DNA of 64,000 nucleotides from Vibrio neptunius. GTDB taxonomy: Bacteria > Pseudomonadota > Gammaproteobacteria > Enterobacterales > Vibrionaceae. The translations under genes were made by a program, and so were the position numbers. The DNA is taken from positions 62,001-126,000 of the forward strand of contig NZ_JXXU01000048.1 of the NCBI RefSeq assembly GCF_000967495.1, in the 5' to 3' direction. A model generated the notes under the pieces. It was not told where the DNA came from. It saw only the letters and a program-made list of their open reading frames with translations, and made no database searches. Shown piece by piece: positions 35,202-46,557 of this stretch (positions are counted from its first letter, which is position 1; every line of letters starts with the position of its first letter).

Positions 35202-36716
35202 ATGACTGAGCAAAAATACATAGTTGCGCTAGATCAGGGCACCACAAGTTCACGTGCGGTTGTACTAGACCACGACGCCAATATTGTCAGCGTTTCTCAG
35301 CGTGAGTTTACTCAAATTTACCCACAAGCGGGCTGGGTAGAACATGATCCAATGGAAATCTATGCGACACAAAGCTCGGTGTTGGTCGAAGCTCTGGGCA
35401 AATCGGGTATTCGTAGCGACGAAGTAGCTGGTATTGGTATTACAAACCAACGTGAAACAACCATTGTTTGGAACAAAGAGACAGGCAAACCGATTTATAA
35501 CGCGATTGTTTGGCAATGTCGTCGTACTGCCGCAATCTGTGAGGATCTCAAACAGCGCAATTTAGAAGAATACATTCAAGAAAATACAGGCTTAGTTTTA
35601 GATCCTTACTTCTCTGGTACCAAAATCAAATGGATCTTGGAAAACGTTGAAGGGGCGCGTGAAGATGCCGCTGCTGGTAAGCTTCTGTTCGGTACGGTTG
35701 ATACCTGGTTGGTTTGGAAGATGACTCAAGGCCGTGTTCACGTCACAGACTACACTAATGCGTCACGTACGATGCTGTTTAATATCAATACACTTCAATG
35801 GGATGAGAAACTGCTTAAGGAAATGGATATTCCATTGTCTATGATGCCTGAGGTGAAGAAATCATCAGAAGTGTATGGTCAAACGAACATTGGTGGTAAA
35901 GGGGGTACGCGTATCCCAATCGCTGGTATTGCAGGAGACCAACAAGCCGCACTGTACGGTCAGATGTGCGTTAACGCAGGTCAGGCAAAAAATACCTATG
36001 GTACGGGTTGTTTCCTTCTAATGAATACTGGTCAGGAAAAAGTGACGTCTAAGAATGGTTTGCTAACCACTCTCGCTTGTGGGCCAGAGGGCGAACCAGC
36101 CTATGCATTAGAAGGTGCAGTCTTTATGGGCGGCGCATCGATCCAATGGCTACGCGATGAAATGAAGTTATTAGCAGACGCAAAAGATTCAGAGTACTTT
36201 GCGACTAAAGTTGACACATCGAATGGCGTTTATGTCGTCCCGGCCTTTACTGGTCTTGGTGCTCCATACTGGGATGCATACGCACGCGGTACCATTGTTG
36301 GACTGACTCGTGGTGTCAATTCCAACCACATTATCCGTGCCACGTTAGAAGGTATTGCTTACCAAACACGTGATGTACTCGATGCCATGCAAGCGGACTC
36401 TGGAATTAAGCTTGAAGCACTTCGTGTCGATGGTGGTGCGGTTGCTAATAATTTCTTGATGCAGTTCCAGTCGGATGTACTTGATACACAGGTACTGCGC
36501 CCTAAGGTCACTGAAGTTACTGCATTAGGTGCGGCTTATCTTGCAGGTTTGGCAGTGGGTTTCTGGAATAGCTTGGATGAAGTGGCAGACAAAGCAGAAG
36601 TGGACAAGACCTTTGCCCCTCACCACGATGAAGAAAAACGCAATCGTCGCTACAAAGGCTGGAAGCGTGCGGTGAAATGCGCACAAGCTTGGGCAGAGAT
36701 GCACGACGAAGACTAA
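35202..36716 (+). CDS. glpK: Glycerol kinase
   Basis: This 504-residue sugar-kinase-fold enzyme makes glycerol-3-phosphate from glycerol and ATP. Motifs include [44 protein letters not shown] and [21 protein letters not shown] lies seven bases before the ATG at 35202, which I prefer to the one at 35196. It forms an operon with glpF and is closed by a strong terminator. Confidence 0.96.
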   Translation: MTEQKYIVALDQGTTSSRAVVLDHDANIVSVSQREFTQIYPQAGWVEHDPMEIYATQSSVLVEALGKSGIRSDEVAGIGITNQRETTIVWNKETGKPIYNAIVWQCRRTAAICEDLKQRNLEEYIQENTGLVLDPYFSGTKIKWILENVEGAREDAAAGKLLFGTVDTWLVWKMTQGRVHVTDYTNASRTMLFNINTLQWDEKLLKEMDIPLSMMPEVKKSSEVYGQTNIGGKGGTRIPIAGIAGDQQAALYGQMCVNAGQAKNTYGTGCFLLMNTGQEKVTSKNGLLTTLACGPEGEPAYALEGAVFMGGASIQWLRDEMKLLADAKDSEYFATKVDTSNGVYVVPAFTGLGAPYWDAYARGTIVGLTRGVNSNHIIRATLEGIAYQTRDVLDAMQADSGIKLEALRVDGGAVANNFLMQFQSDVLDTQVLRPKVTEVTALGAAYLAGLAVGFWNSLDEVADKAEVDKTFAPHHDEEKRNRRYKGWKRAVKCAQAWAEMHDED

Positions 36717-36720
36717 AACA

Positions 36721-36750
36721 AAAGGCCCCGGATGAATCCGGGGCCTTTTT
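36721..36750 (+). terminator. Rho-independent terminator after glpK
   Basis: AAAGGCCCCGG-ATGAAT-CCGGGGCCTTT followed by Ts: a strong GC stem. Confidence 0.9.
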
Positions 36751-36771
36751 ATATCTGCTGATATTCATTCG

Positions 36772-37023
36772 TTAAGCGGCGCTTTCCGCTTCAGCGCTCT
36801 TTTTTTCGCTTTGCATCTTTGCAAGGAAGTAAATGTTAACACAAGCGATGAAGCCGTTAGTCACAACGACTGGCCATGCGTCAATCATAAGACCGTAAGC
36901 AGTAAAAAGTGCACAACCAATAAAGTTGAGTACACGTAGCTTAACGATGTCTTTCATGGTTAAAGAGATAGCTACCATGATAGATGCAGCGTAGCCTAAA
37001 ATTTCAACCATATTCATATCCAT
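36772..37023 (-). CDS. Small inner-membrane protein (YgjV-like)
   Basis: This 83-residue protein has about three membrane helices (LGYAASIMVAISL; VLNFIGCALFTAYGLMI; VVVTNGFIACVNIYFLA). The start ATG at 37023 follows AGAGGG by seven bases; upstream ATGs extend the frame without a ribosome-binding site. It is similar in pattern to the YgjV family of uncharacterised membrane proteins. The C-terminal tail is charged (KMQSEKKSAEAESAA). Function unknown. Confidence 0.75.
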   Translation of the reverse strand: MDMNMVEILGYAASIMVAISLTMKDIVKLRVLNFIGCALFTAYGLMIDAWPVVVTNGFIACVNIYFLAKMQSEKKSAEAESAA

Positions 37024-37263
37024 AATTTGACCCTCTAAAGTTTGCCGAACCGTGTCGGTACCAATTCTTCTCATCGTGAGATATATGAGGAAGCTCCATG
37101 CCTCGAATGGTCTGAATGATTATCTAAATGAAATATAGCAGGGCTAAATGTGTGATGAAAGCCCCAGTTTTGTGTTTGTAGAAGGTTAGCGATTACGCAA
37201 ACGTTTTACGTGGGTTAGTCAATTTTAATAACCAAAAATGTTGGTTATATCTCGACTTTGATT

Positions 37264-37293
37264 AAAAAAGCCCGCATTGTTTCATGCGGGCTT
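37264..37293 (-). terminator. Rho-independent terminator after tmaR
   Basis: AAGCCCGCAT and ATGCGGGCTT form a 10-bp stem; on the minus strand it is followed by a run of Ts. Confidence 0.88.
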
Positions 37294-37315
37294 AACGTGT
37301 TAATGATGCAAAAAA

Positions 37316-37636
37316 CTACTTCTTTTTACCTTGCAGTACTTGCTTATCTTCTTCTGTCAGTTCTCGTATACGGCGACTGATGTCACGACGCTCTTTGGAA
37401 ATTTCGGCGCTTTTGATGATGTGATCATCAACGCGGTCTTCATAATCGGCTTTCATGTTCTTGATAATGGCGACAATTTCTTCTGGCGTCATATCTGGTT
37501 TGATGTAGTCCATCAGGTTGTCTAACAGGTCTACACGCTTTCGGTTATCGCGAACCTTTTTTTCATTATCAAGCAACTCGCGCTTTAGCTTATTTTTACG
37601 GCGGGCCTGAGCTACAATTTCAAATACACCACTCAT
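37316..37636 (-). CDS. tmaR: DUF496/YeeX-family protein, TmaR-like
   Basis: This 106-residue, highly charged helical protein has the family blocks [30 protein letters not shown] and [27 protein letters not shown]. coli YeeX (TmaR) clusters at the cell pole and sequesters enzyme I of the sugar phosphotransferase system; the Vibrio protein should act similarly. It is a single gene. Confidence 0.9.
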   Translation of the reverse strand: MSGVFEIVAQARRKNKLKRELLDNEKKVRDNRKRVDLLDNLMDYIKPDMTPEEIVAIIKNMKADYEDRVDDHIIKSAEISKERRDISRRIRELTEEDKQVLQGKKK

Positions 37637-37829
37637 AGGTTCCTTTCCTATCTTTACTTACCTTTAACTGTCAATGATTAAAACACAACATTCCTGCCGA
37701 TAACAGTCTTAAGATCAATCATTACAAAGCGTTGGTGGATTTATCGCCGATCCAATTAATAGATCATTGAGTAGCAGCTATAGTTCAGGATATGATTTGA
37801 CTATCAATATCAACTGCTGCCGCAATACT

Positions 37830-38024
37830 ATGCGAACTTCTGACATTATCATTCCCAAACCTACACTCACTGAAGCACCCCAACGTTCCAGTAAACTCGT
37901 TGAAGCTTACCGCAAAGAACGCACTTGTCAGGAGATCTCCGACGTTGAATTGAATCGTAGTAAAATCGTGATGATCGATGAAAACGGAATCATGAAAAAA
38001 GTTCCCATCCTTTCTGAACATTGA
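37830..38024 (+). CDS. Small hypothetical protein
   Basis: The frame of 64 residues begins at an ATG at 37830 (MRTSDIIIPKPTLTE) and ends 30 bases before yceH. The ribosome-binding site is poor, but the sequence looks protein-like (VELNRSKIVMIDENGIMKKVPIL). The frame is open from a TTG at 37767. No domain is recognised. It might be a short leader gene of the yceH operon. Confidence 0.4.
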   Translation: MRTSDIIIPKPTLTEAPQRSSKLVEAYRKERTCQEISDVELNRSKIVMIDENGIMKKVPILSEH

Positions 38025-38053
38025 TTTGGGAAGATTCAAATAAGGAAATAACA

Positions 38054-38713
38054 ATGAGTATAGAACTAAATCCTATTGAAGCCCGTGTAATTGGTTGTTT
38101 GATTGAAAAAGAAGTCACCACGCCAGATTACTATCCGTTGACCCTAAATAGCCTTACCAGCGCGTGCAATCAGAAGAGCAATCGTGAACCAGTCATGGCA
38201 CTGAGTGATATTGACGTTCAACAAGCCATTGATGGACTTATCTCACGTCGTCTAGTCAGTGATGAGAGTGGGTTTAATAGTCGCGCTAGTAAGTTTCAAC
38301 ATCGTTTTTGTAACACTGAATTTGGTGATCTAAAACTGACTAAGCAAGAGAAAGGGATTGTTTGCTGTATGCTGCTTCGGGGTGCTCAAACTCCAGGTGA
38401 GTTGCGTACCCGTACTAACCGCTTAGCAGAATTTACGGACGTGAAAGAAGTCGAAGCTGTACTGGAACGAATGGCGGATCGAGAGGAAGGGGCTTTGGTG
38501 GTAAAATTGCCACGTGAAGCAGGTAAGCGAGAATCACGTTACATGCATTTGTTCAGTGGTGACGTGGATCTAGAAGCGATTACAGCGATAAGTTCTTCTT
38601 CTGTTCAAGCAACTGTGAACGATGATCGTGTCGAGGTCCTTGAACAAGAAGTGGCGATGCTAAAATCGGAAATGGCACAACTTCGTCAACTTGTCGAGCA
38701 ACTCACTGCTTAA
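38054..38713 (+). CDS. yceH: YceH/UPF0502 family protein
   Basis: This 219-residue protein has the family signature at the start: [31 protein letters not shown] (quoted in part: residues 4-34), then [10 protein letters not shown] and [13 protein letters not shown]. It is predicted to contain two winged-helix domains and a short coiled coil at the C-terminus. AAGGAAATAACA precedes the ATG at 38054. The function is unknown. Its last base overlaps the next start. Confidence 0.88.
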   Translation: MSIELNPIEARVIGCLIEKEVTTPDYYPLTLNSLTSACNQKSNREPVMALSDIDVQQAIDGLISRRLVSDESGFNSRASKFQHRFCNTEFGDLKLTKQEKGIVCCMLLRGAQTPGELRTRTNRLAEFTDVKEVEAVLERMADREEGALVVKLPREAGKRESRYMHLFSGDVDLEAITAISSSSVQATVNDDRVEVLEQEVAMLKSEMAQLRQLVEQLTA

Positions 38714-39030
38714 TGTGTCAGTCAAAACAACCTGTAACGTGTTCGGATTGGTACGTGTATCTTATTCGAACACGCTTGAATGCTCTGTATTGTGGTATCA
38801 CTACGGATGTTGAGCGACGCTACTCTCAACATCAATTAGGCACTGGGGCTAAAGCGTTAAAGGGAAAGGGGCCATTAACACTGGAATGGTCAGCCAAAGT
38901 CGGTCAAAGTCGTTCATTTGCCTCAAAAATAGAGTGTCGCGTCAAGAAACTCACGAAATCGCAAAAGGAGCAGTTGATTTCAGGCAGCTCAAATTTAACT
39001 GACTTTTTTGATATTGATCTGCTCAATTAA
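38713..39030 (+). CDS. GIY-YIG nuclease-domain protein (UPF0213/YhbQ type)
   Basis: This 105-residue protein is a single GIY-YIG domain: [37 protein letters not shown] and a late Glu in [14 protein letters not shown]. Family members are small structure-specific or nonspecific DNA nucleases. It is coupled to yceH (ATG overlaps its stop). Confidence 0.87.
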   Translation: MCQSKQPVTCSDWYVYLIRTRLNALYCGITTDVERRYSQHQLGTGAKALKGKGPLTLEWSAKVGQSRSFASKIECRVKKLTKSQKEQLISGSSNLTDFFDIDLLN

Positions 39031-39090
39031 ATTCCCATCTTTTTCTGAAATTTGTATTAACCTTGATTATGAGATGTCAAAAAGGTTGAT

Positions 39091-40236
39091 ATGGATATGA
39101 AATTATTGATAAAAACATCATTATTAATTGTATCTGGGTTAGCTGTCTTAACTGCGCAAGCAGCAACGGTGGTTCCCGACGCTCGTGGAAATGGCATGGG
39201 GAACGCGGGAGTCACGACTGCCGATTACGTGTTAGCGCCTTTCTACAACCCAGCTTTGGTAGCGGTATACAGAGATTCTGATAGTTTCGGTATCCTCTTT
39301 CCCGGTATTGGAGCTAGAATTCGAGATACAGATAAAACCCTTGAAACCGTTGATGATCTTCAAGATGTAATCAAACAATATGAAGCCAACTCTTCAACGT
39401 CTGGCCTCGAAGCGCAAATTAACAGTTATTTGGATCAGCTCTCAGATGATAAACCTCTGGGCGTGAACGGCGGTGTTATAGCGTCTGTTGCGTTGCCTCT
39501 GGATGCTTTTTCCACAAATTTGTTTTTGCGTGGCTACGCTGATGTCATCGCAAAAACAGATATATCTAGCGACGGGAATACTCAAACTCGCTATGAAAAC
39601 TCCCGCGTAGACATGATTGCTTTCGGCTACAGTGAGTTTGGAGTGGCCATTGCTAAGCGCGTGTCTATTTCAGGACAGGATGTATCGCTTGGCATCTCAC
39701 CAAAATTTCAAACCTTGCGTACCTACAAGCAAGCACTAACCGTCGAAAACTTTGATTTGAGTGATTATGATCAAAGCGAAACCAAGGAAAACGCGTTTAA
39801 TTTGGATCTTGGTGCTGTATGGTTTTATCACCAGTTTCGCGCAGGAATTGCCATAAAAGACTTGTTTTCACAGGAATTACAGACTCTTGATATCAGTGGT
39901 GTGAGTACTTATAAGTTGGATACACAGGCCACCGTTTCAGGTGCCTATGCCTTGGATTACTTCGTCGCAACGGTTGACTGGGATCTCACTAAGCAAGAAC
40001 GCTTTACTGACCAGAATGATGACACTCAATTTTTACGCTTTGGGATTGAAGGGAATGCGATGGGCTGGGCGCAACTTCGGTTGGGCTATGAGATTGATCT
40101 CGAGGACACATTGGACAATTCCATTACCGCTGGTGTGGGCGTTAGCCCCGGTGATTTAGTGAGTTTGGATTTAGCTGGAAGCTATGCAGGTGATAACCAA
40201 TATGGCGTGTCGGGTAATCTGTCTTTTACCTTTTAA
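39091..40236 (+). CDS. Outer-membrane/periplasmic protein of the TraF_2 family
   Basis: This 381-residue protein has a signal peptide (SLLIVSGLAVLTAQA) and then the family motif DARGNGMGNAGVTTADYVLAPFYNPAL (in part). The C-terminal half has alternating beta-strand patterns ending in a terminal Phe (GVSGNLSFTF), as in outer-membrane barrels. Databases often call this family conjugal transfer protein TraF, but nothing conjugative is nearby. I take it to be an outer-membrane protein of unknown function. Confidence 0.75.
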   Translation: MDMKLLIKTSLLIVSGLAVLTAQAATVVPDARGNGMGNAGVTTADYVLAPFYNPALVAVYRDSDSFGILFPGIGARIRDTDKTLETVDDLQDVIKQYEANSSTSGLEAQINSYLDQLSDDKPLGVNGGVIASVALPLDAFSTNLFLRGYADVIAKTDISSDGNTQTRYENSRVDMIAFGYSEFGVAIAKRVSISGQDVSLGISPKFQTLRTYKQALTVENFDLSDYDQSETKENAFNLDLGAVWFYHQFRAGIAIKDLFSQELQTLDISGVSTYKLDTQATVSGAYALDYFVATVDWDLTKQERFTDQNDDTQFLRFGIEGNAMGWAQLRLGYEIDLEDTLDNSITAGVGVSPGDLVSLDLAGSYAGDNQYGVSGNLSFTF

Positions 40237-40344
40237 TGACAATTATTCCACATTGCTTTTTTGTAAGTTAATGTTTTTAATAAGTTAATTTATTGCCGTA
40301 CAGTCGACCTAGTGGAGATAAAAGAGTATTCTCTAATAAATTAA

Positions 40345-41480
<1,136 letters not shown>

Positions 41481-41481
<1 letters not shown>

Positions 41482-44051
41482 TGGCATTATTATCACAGCG
41501 AGGCAGCAAAAGCCGCCTCGCCACATTACTTACCCGTTCGATATTCCTCACCATAGGGGTTCTCTCTTTGGTGATGGTATTTCAGAACTATCAGGTAAAT
41601 CGCCAAGTCGTTTCCCAAGAGGTTGCGCGTTCAAAATTGCAGACGCAAAGCCTTGTGCAACAAATCTTCAACTTTAGACTTAAAGCTCTGGAGATTCAGC
41701 AAGACAGCTATAGCCGAAATGAATCATTAGTCGACGCCTTTGTCAGGTCAAATGTGACTGGGTTGGACCGATTTTTTAATGGTATTGATCAAGCTAAACC
41801 AGAACTCGCCCCAGATTTTCGTTTTATTACCTCTGAAAAAGAGATGGTCTGGGACGACTCCAATTATCAGTTTTACGGTATTTCGCCAGAGCAGTTATCA
41901 CATCTAAGTAATGAAATGACCACAGGAGGGAGCTGGCATTTGTCACAGACTCCATCATTGTTGGGTACTCGTTACCTGATGATACGTCGAGTACCAATCA
42001 TCAATATGATTTCTGGTGAAGTACTGGGCTATCTACACATTGGTGTAGTGCTTAACAACAACTTCGCTCTAATTAACGCGTTATTGAAAGGAGGTAATGC
42101 CGACCAAGTCCTAATGTCTGTTGGATCAGAAGTCATCGCCTCGAGCACTAAAGACAAGGACTTTCGTCATATTGACTTTTTAGAGCAATCGGCTTCTGAC
42201 TTGACTGCTGGCCAATACATGGTGTCTAAAACAGATCTAACGATCAGTAACGTTGCGACTTTTCTATCTGTCTATACCATTCAAGATAACAAGCCAATTG
42301 TTACTTTAGTGCACAGCCATTATATGTGGGTGGCGCTTGCAGGATTACTATTAATCTTTATTGCGATATATAGCCGGGTCTGGTTAGGTAAGCGGGTATC
42401 CAAAGAACTGTTTAAGCTGATGAGCTATACCGAAAACACCGTTGAAGCAAAAGATACATATACATTTCCTGGATCGTCGATCGAAGAGTTTGACCAGATA
42501 GGGCATTCATTTGAACGCTCTTTTCACAGGTTAAGCGAGCAAGAGAAGCAATTTGCTGATTTGTTCAACTTCTCCCTTTCTCCGATTACTCTGTGGAATG
42601 TTGATGGTAAACTCCTGAGAATCAATCCATCTGCTGAGCGTAGTTTTAGAAGAGACACAGGTTCAGAACAGGATGATTACCATCTGTTAGTAGAAAAGCT
42701 TGGGCCGCATATTCGAATGTGTGCCAAGGGCGCGACGTTAACTGGTATTAACATTGCGATTCGAGACAAGACCTACCGCTGGAATCTATCTCCGATATTT
42801 ATTGATAAAGGAATCGGAAATATCATGGCGCAAGGTCAGGACGTCACTAGCTTTGTAGAAGCAGAGATTCAAAGCCAAACCGCTAGAAAAGAGGCCGAGG
42901 AGTCGGCTCGGGTTAGGGCCGACTTCTTAGCTAAGATGAGTCATGAACTTAGAACGCCACTCAACGGTATTTTAGGCGTGTCTCAGTTGTTGAAAGGGAA
43001 GCTGTCTAATACCGAAGATATTGAGCATCTTGATGTGCTGTGTAATAGCGGCGAACACCTTCTTGCTGTACTGAATGATATTTTGGATTTTTCCAAAATT
43101 GAGCAGGGCAAATTCCATATCCAATCAGCGGATTTTAGGCTTATTGAGTTAATTAGCGCGGTTAAGAAAATTTATACGCCTCTTTGCGATGAAAAAGGTA
43201 TTGGCTTCGAAGTCGACACCAATGTGAGTAATGCAACATTTGCGCACAGTGATCAGGTACGACTTAACCAGATTCTATTCAATCTAGTTAGTAATGCGAT
43301 TAAATTTACTCATGAGGGGCATGTTACCGTATCACTGTATTGCAATGAAGATAATCACAACCCTCATCTCAATATCAGTGTCTCGGATACTGGTATCGGT
43401 ATTGAGCGTGAGCGAATTTCGCATATTTTTGAACCGTTTGTTCAAGCCGAAACCACCACCACTAGAGAATACGGTGGGAGTGGCCTAGGTTTAGCTATTG
43501 TTCATAGCTTAGTTGAAATGTTGAATGGCCATATTGATATTGAAAGCTCCATTGGACAGGGCACTAAGTTTAGCTTGGTCGTACCAATAGAATTGACCGA
43601 GTCAGTTGAACAGATCGAAGCAAATACGTTGTTGGCAGATCCTGAGACGCTGTTTGATAGAACCCTAAAGGTGTTACTTGTTGAAGATAACCATACCAAT
43701 GCGTTTATCGCTAAAGCGTTCTGTGAGAAATATGGTATGGAGGTGATTTGGGTTCAGGATGGGCACAATGCGATTAGCCATCTGAAGAAGTCAGAAAACA
43801 TAGATTTAATCTTGATGGATAACCAACTGCCAAACCTCGGTGGGATTGAAACGACCAAAATTATCCGTGAGGACTTGCAGTTAGACATCCCAATATTCGC
43901 CTGTACGGCGGATGGAATGCAAGATACTAAACGTGCGTTTTTAAGTGTTGGTGCCGACTATGTGATCGTCAAGCCGATCAAAGAGCTCGCGTTGAATCAG
44001 GCGTTCATTCATTTCAAAGACGAATTCCTTACCAAACTAGAAGAGTGTTGA
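41481..44051 (+). CDS. luxQ: Hybrid sensor kinase/phosphatase LuxQ
   Basis: This 856-residue inner-membrane protein has an N-terminal membrane helix, a periplasmic sensor domain to about residue 280, a second helix (MWVALAGLLLIFIAIY), a PAS-like region and a histidine kinase core (FLAKMSHELRTPLNG, His488; the ATP-binding motifs follow). A C-terminal receiver has Asp780 in LILMDNQLP. With LuxP it feeds phosphate to LuxU at low AI-2 and removes it at high AI-2. Its end overlaps the convergent PilZ gene by 15 bases. Confidence 0.96.
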
Positions 44052-44702
44052 CAACGCAGATTGCTCAAGTAGTTCTTGCTTTAGTTGGTCCGAGAGTTGA
44101 ATGTTTTTATTGAATTTGACACCGAATCGATGGCCTTTCTTTTCTTTCTGAATACCGACAATCGTATATTTCAGGTCTTCTGGGAGTAGCTCATCCAGTG
44201 GAGTGTACAACTCTATCGTACTGCTTTTGCTTAATTCACTTTCACCTGAAATGAAAAATGCGCACCCAGACACTGAAAAATCAACCATCGTTGCTTTGTA
44301 GCTGACGGTATTGGATTTGATTTCAATAGGAAAATCCATAGCGTATCGCTCGTGCTCGCGTATAGGTTTGGAAGCAAAGTGCTGAGGCAAACGGAGGAAA
44401 ATCAGAGGCACGGGTGAGCTGATTTGAGAAATAACAGAGGTTTTAAATGCAACGACATGGCCAAGTTTGGTGTTCGTTATTCCCCTTATCACGATTGATG
44501 CATTGTTTATTTTTCTCATGACAAGTGATTCAATCACTTTCTGAGGTAAATCAATGATGAGAAATTGATTGGTTTTGCAGCCGATGTAGTGAGTGTTAAA
44601 TGGGTACTGATCGGCAGGGCCAAACTCAATGGTTGCAGAGAGTCGCATTCCAGGGATAAGTAATTTAACAAGTTCAGTTGCGGTGTCTTTTACAGAGGGC
44701 AT
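44037..44702 (-). CDS. PilZ-domain protein, probable c-di-GMP receptor
   Basis: This 221-residue protein has an N-terminal YcgR-like beta domain and a C-terminal PilZ domain from about residue 112. Both parts of the ligand motif are present: RxxxR in REHER and DxSxxG in DFSVSGCAF. It therefore should bind cyclic di-GMP. The target (motility, secretion or matrix) is not evident. It is convergent with luxQ. Confidence 0.85.
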   Translation of the reverse strand: MPSVKDTATELVKLLIPGMRLSATIEFGPADQYPFNTHYIGCKTNQFLIIDLPQKVIESLVMRKINNASIVIRGITNTKLGHVVAFKTSVISQISSPVPLIFLRLPQHFASKPIREHERYAMDFPIEIKSNTVSYKATMVDFSVSGCAFFISGESELSKSSTIELYTPLDELLPEDLKYTIVGIQKEKKGHRFGVKFNKNIQLSDQLKQELLEQSALSTLF

Positions 44703-44782
44703 GGTAGAAATATCTTAAGTATTATTTTAACGACATCTGTTTAAATATACTCCCTCTGTGAATAAGTGTAACTTCTGAAGCT

Positions 44783-44804
44783 AAAAACAGGGGGCTTAGC
44801 CCCC
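44783..44804 (-). terminator. Rho-independent terminator after glpD
   Basis: GGGGGC-TTA-GCCCCC stem; on the minus strand it is followed by TGTTTTTAG. Confidence 0.85.
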
Positions 44805-44810
44805 AATTTG

Positions 44811-46343
44811 TTATGCACATTGTTCGTGGATGCTGTAATCTGTTCTATCGAGATAGCTTTCAATAGCTTGATAACATTCTTGGTCGCACAATAGATGAAG
44901 CTTACTTCGGCGTTTTAAAACATCTTCCGCATTGGTGCCCAATTCATGCTTTACCAGGTAATCGATCTCTATCTGGTAAATACCCTCAGCGAACTTAATA
45001 CCTAGATCTTGTTCAGTTGACACACTGGCAAGCAGTTGTTGGACTCGACTCCCATATGCGTGAAGCCAGCGCTGGCGTGTGTCATTATCGACAAATGGAA
45101 CTTGCTGAGATAATCGAGTGTCCATCTCGTCCCAGTTGAAGTTTTCTCCGCCTGGAAGTGGTGCCTCTTTCGTCCACGATTCTTTCAGATTAAAGTAAGG
45201 AGAAAGGTGCTGCATCGCGGACTCAGAGAGCTTTCTGTATGTGGTTAATTTGCCGCCAAAAATAGACAGTAAAGGGGCTTCGCCTTCTTTATGATCCAAC
45301 GCTAAGGTGTAATCTCGGGTGATGGCTTGCGGTGAATCAGATTCATCATCACAAAGTGGTCGGACGCCGCTAAAGTCACTAATGATATCGTCAATAGTAA
45401 TTTGTTTACGAAAATGCTGGTTAGTAACATCGATCAGGTATTGTTTTTCTTCATCGCTAATCGCGACTTTACGAGGATCGCCTTTGTATTCAACATCGGT
45501 GGTACCGATCATTGAGAACTTGCCGAGATAAGGAATCACAAACACAATGCGGTTATCTTCATTTTGCATGATATAAGCTTGTTCTTCATCATGAATTTTT
45601 GGAACGATGATGTGAGAGCCCTTAATCAAGCGAATACCGTAAGGAGAGGGTAGTTTTGTGTTTTCTGTTAGAAACTCTTTAACCCAAGGGCCAGTGGCAT
45701 TAACCAAAGCTTTAGCTTTTCTGAAGAAGGTCTTGCAGGTACGTTGGTCATACAGTTCAACGTGCCAGATGCCCTCGATACGCTGCGCCTTCGTTACCTG
45801 ACAATAGTTGCTCACTTCTGCACCCAGCTCTTGAGCTTGGATGACGTTAAGTATTACTAGTCGCGCATCGTCAACCCAGCAATCAGAGTATTCAAAGCCC
45901 ACTTTGAGTTCAGGTAAGGTAACATTCTGGTTATCTAATTGGATTTTCTTACTACTCGGTAAAGAAGTGCGCTTTCCCAGATGGTCATATAGGAATAAAC
46001 CCGCTCTGATCATCCATGCAGGACGAAGAAATGGTCGGTGGGGCAACCTAAAACGCATGGGAAAAGCAATGTGTGGTGCTTTAGCAAGTAAGACTTCACG
46101 TTCTGCTAAAGCTTCACCCACCAAGCGGAATTCATAATGTTCTAGATACCTAAGTCCACCATGAATCAATTTTGAACTGGCTGAAGATGTCGCACCGGCG
46201 AAGTCCTTAGTTTCATAAAGGCCAACTTTTAGGCCACGACCAGCGGCGTCTACAGCGATACCAGCACCATTGATACCACCACCGACGACGATCAAGTCTA
46301 GTAATTCTTGTTCTTTCTGTTCTTTTAAGTAACTAATGGTCAT
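44811..46343 (-). CDS. glpD: Aerobic glycerol-3-phosphate dehydrogenase
   Basis: This 510-residue FAD enzyme of the inner membrane oxidises glycerol-3-phosphate and passes electrons to ubiquinone. Motifs include LIVVGGGINGAGIAVDAAGRG, SSASSKLIHGGLRYLE, VFVIPYLGKFSMIGTTD and FGGKLTTYRKL. It lacks the iron-sulfur tail of GlpA. The ATG at 46343 follows AGGAAGCG. It is separated from glpFK by luxPQ and small genes. Confidence 0.95.
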   Translation of the reverse strand: MTISYLKEQKEQELLDLIVVGGGINGAGIAVDAAGRGLKVGLYETKDFAGATSSASSKLIHGGLRYLEHYEFRLVGEALAEREVLLAKAPHIAFPMRFRLPHRPFLRPAWMIRAGLFLYDHLGKRTSLPSSKKIQLDNQNVTLPELKVGFEYSDCWVDDARLVILNVIQAQELGAEVSNYCQVTKAQRIEGIWHVELYDQRTCKTFFRKAKALVNATGPWVKEFLTENTKLPSPYGIRLIKGSHIIVPKIHDEEQAYIMQNEDNRIVFVIPYLGKFSMIGTTDVEYKGDPRKVAISDEEKQYLIDVTNQHFRKQITIDDIISDFSGVRPLCDDESDSPQAITRDYTLALDHKEGEAPLLSIFGGKLTTYRKLSESAMQHLSPYFNLKESWTKEAPLPGGENFNWDEMDTRLSQQVPFVDNDTRQRWLHAYGSRVQQLLASVSTEQDLGIKFAEGIYQIEIDYLVKHELGTNAEDVLKRRSKLHLLCDQECYQAIESYLDRTDYSIHEQCA

Positions 46344-46508
46344 CTTTTCGCTTCCTAATGTTCGTACGAGCATTTGTTTTTCGGAATATAATCATATTGT
46401 AGTCGGTAATGTTAGGTTTAACCTAAAGAAATATGATCTAGATCATTCATGAGAAAGGATTACGAAAGCAAAACGAAATTTTTTATGAAAAATGAAAGTT
46501 TAAAGAAT

Positions 46509-46536
46509 AAAAAAAGCCCTCGACTAGGCGAGGGCT
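46509..46536 (-). terminator. Rho-independent terminator after the HMG-CoA reductase gene
   Basis: AGCCCTCG-ACTAGG-CGAGGGCT with a T-run on the minus strand. Confidence 0.87.
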
Positions 46537-46557
46537 AACGATAAGAAAGTTCGATTG

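Noticed and set aside
39091-40236. Conjugation gene traF
   Set aside because: The family is often labelled TraF, but no other transfer gene is near and the protein looks like an outer-membrane protein.
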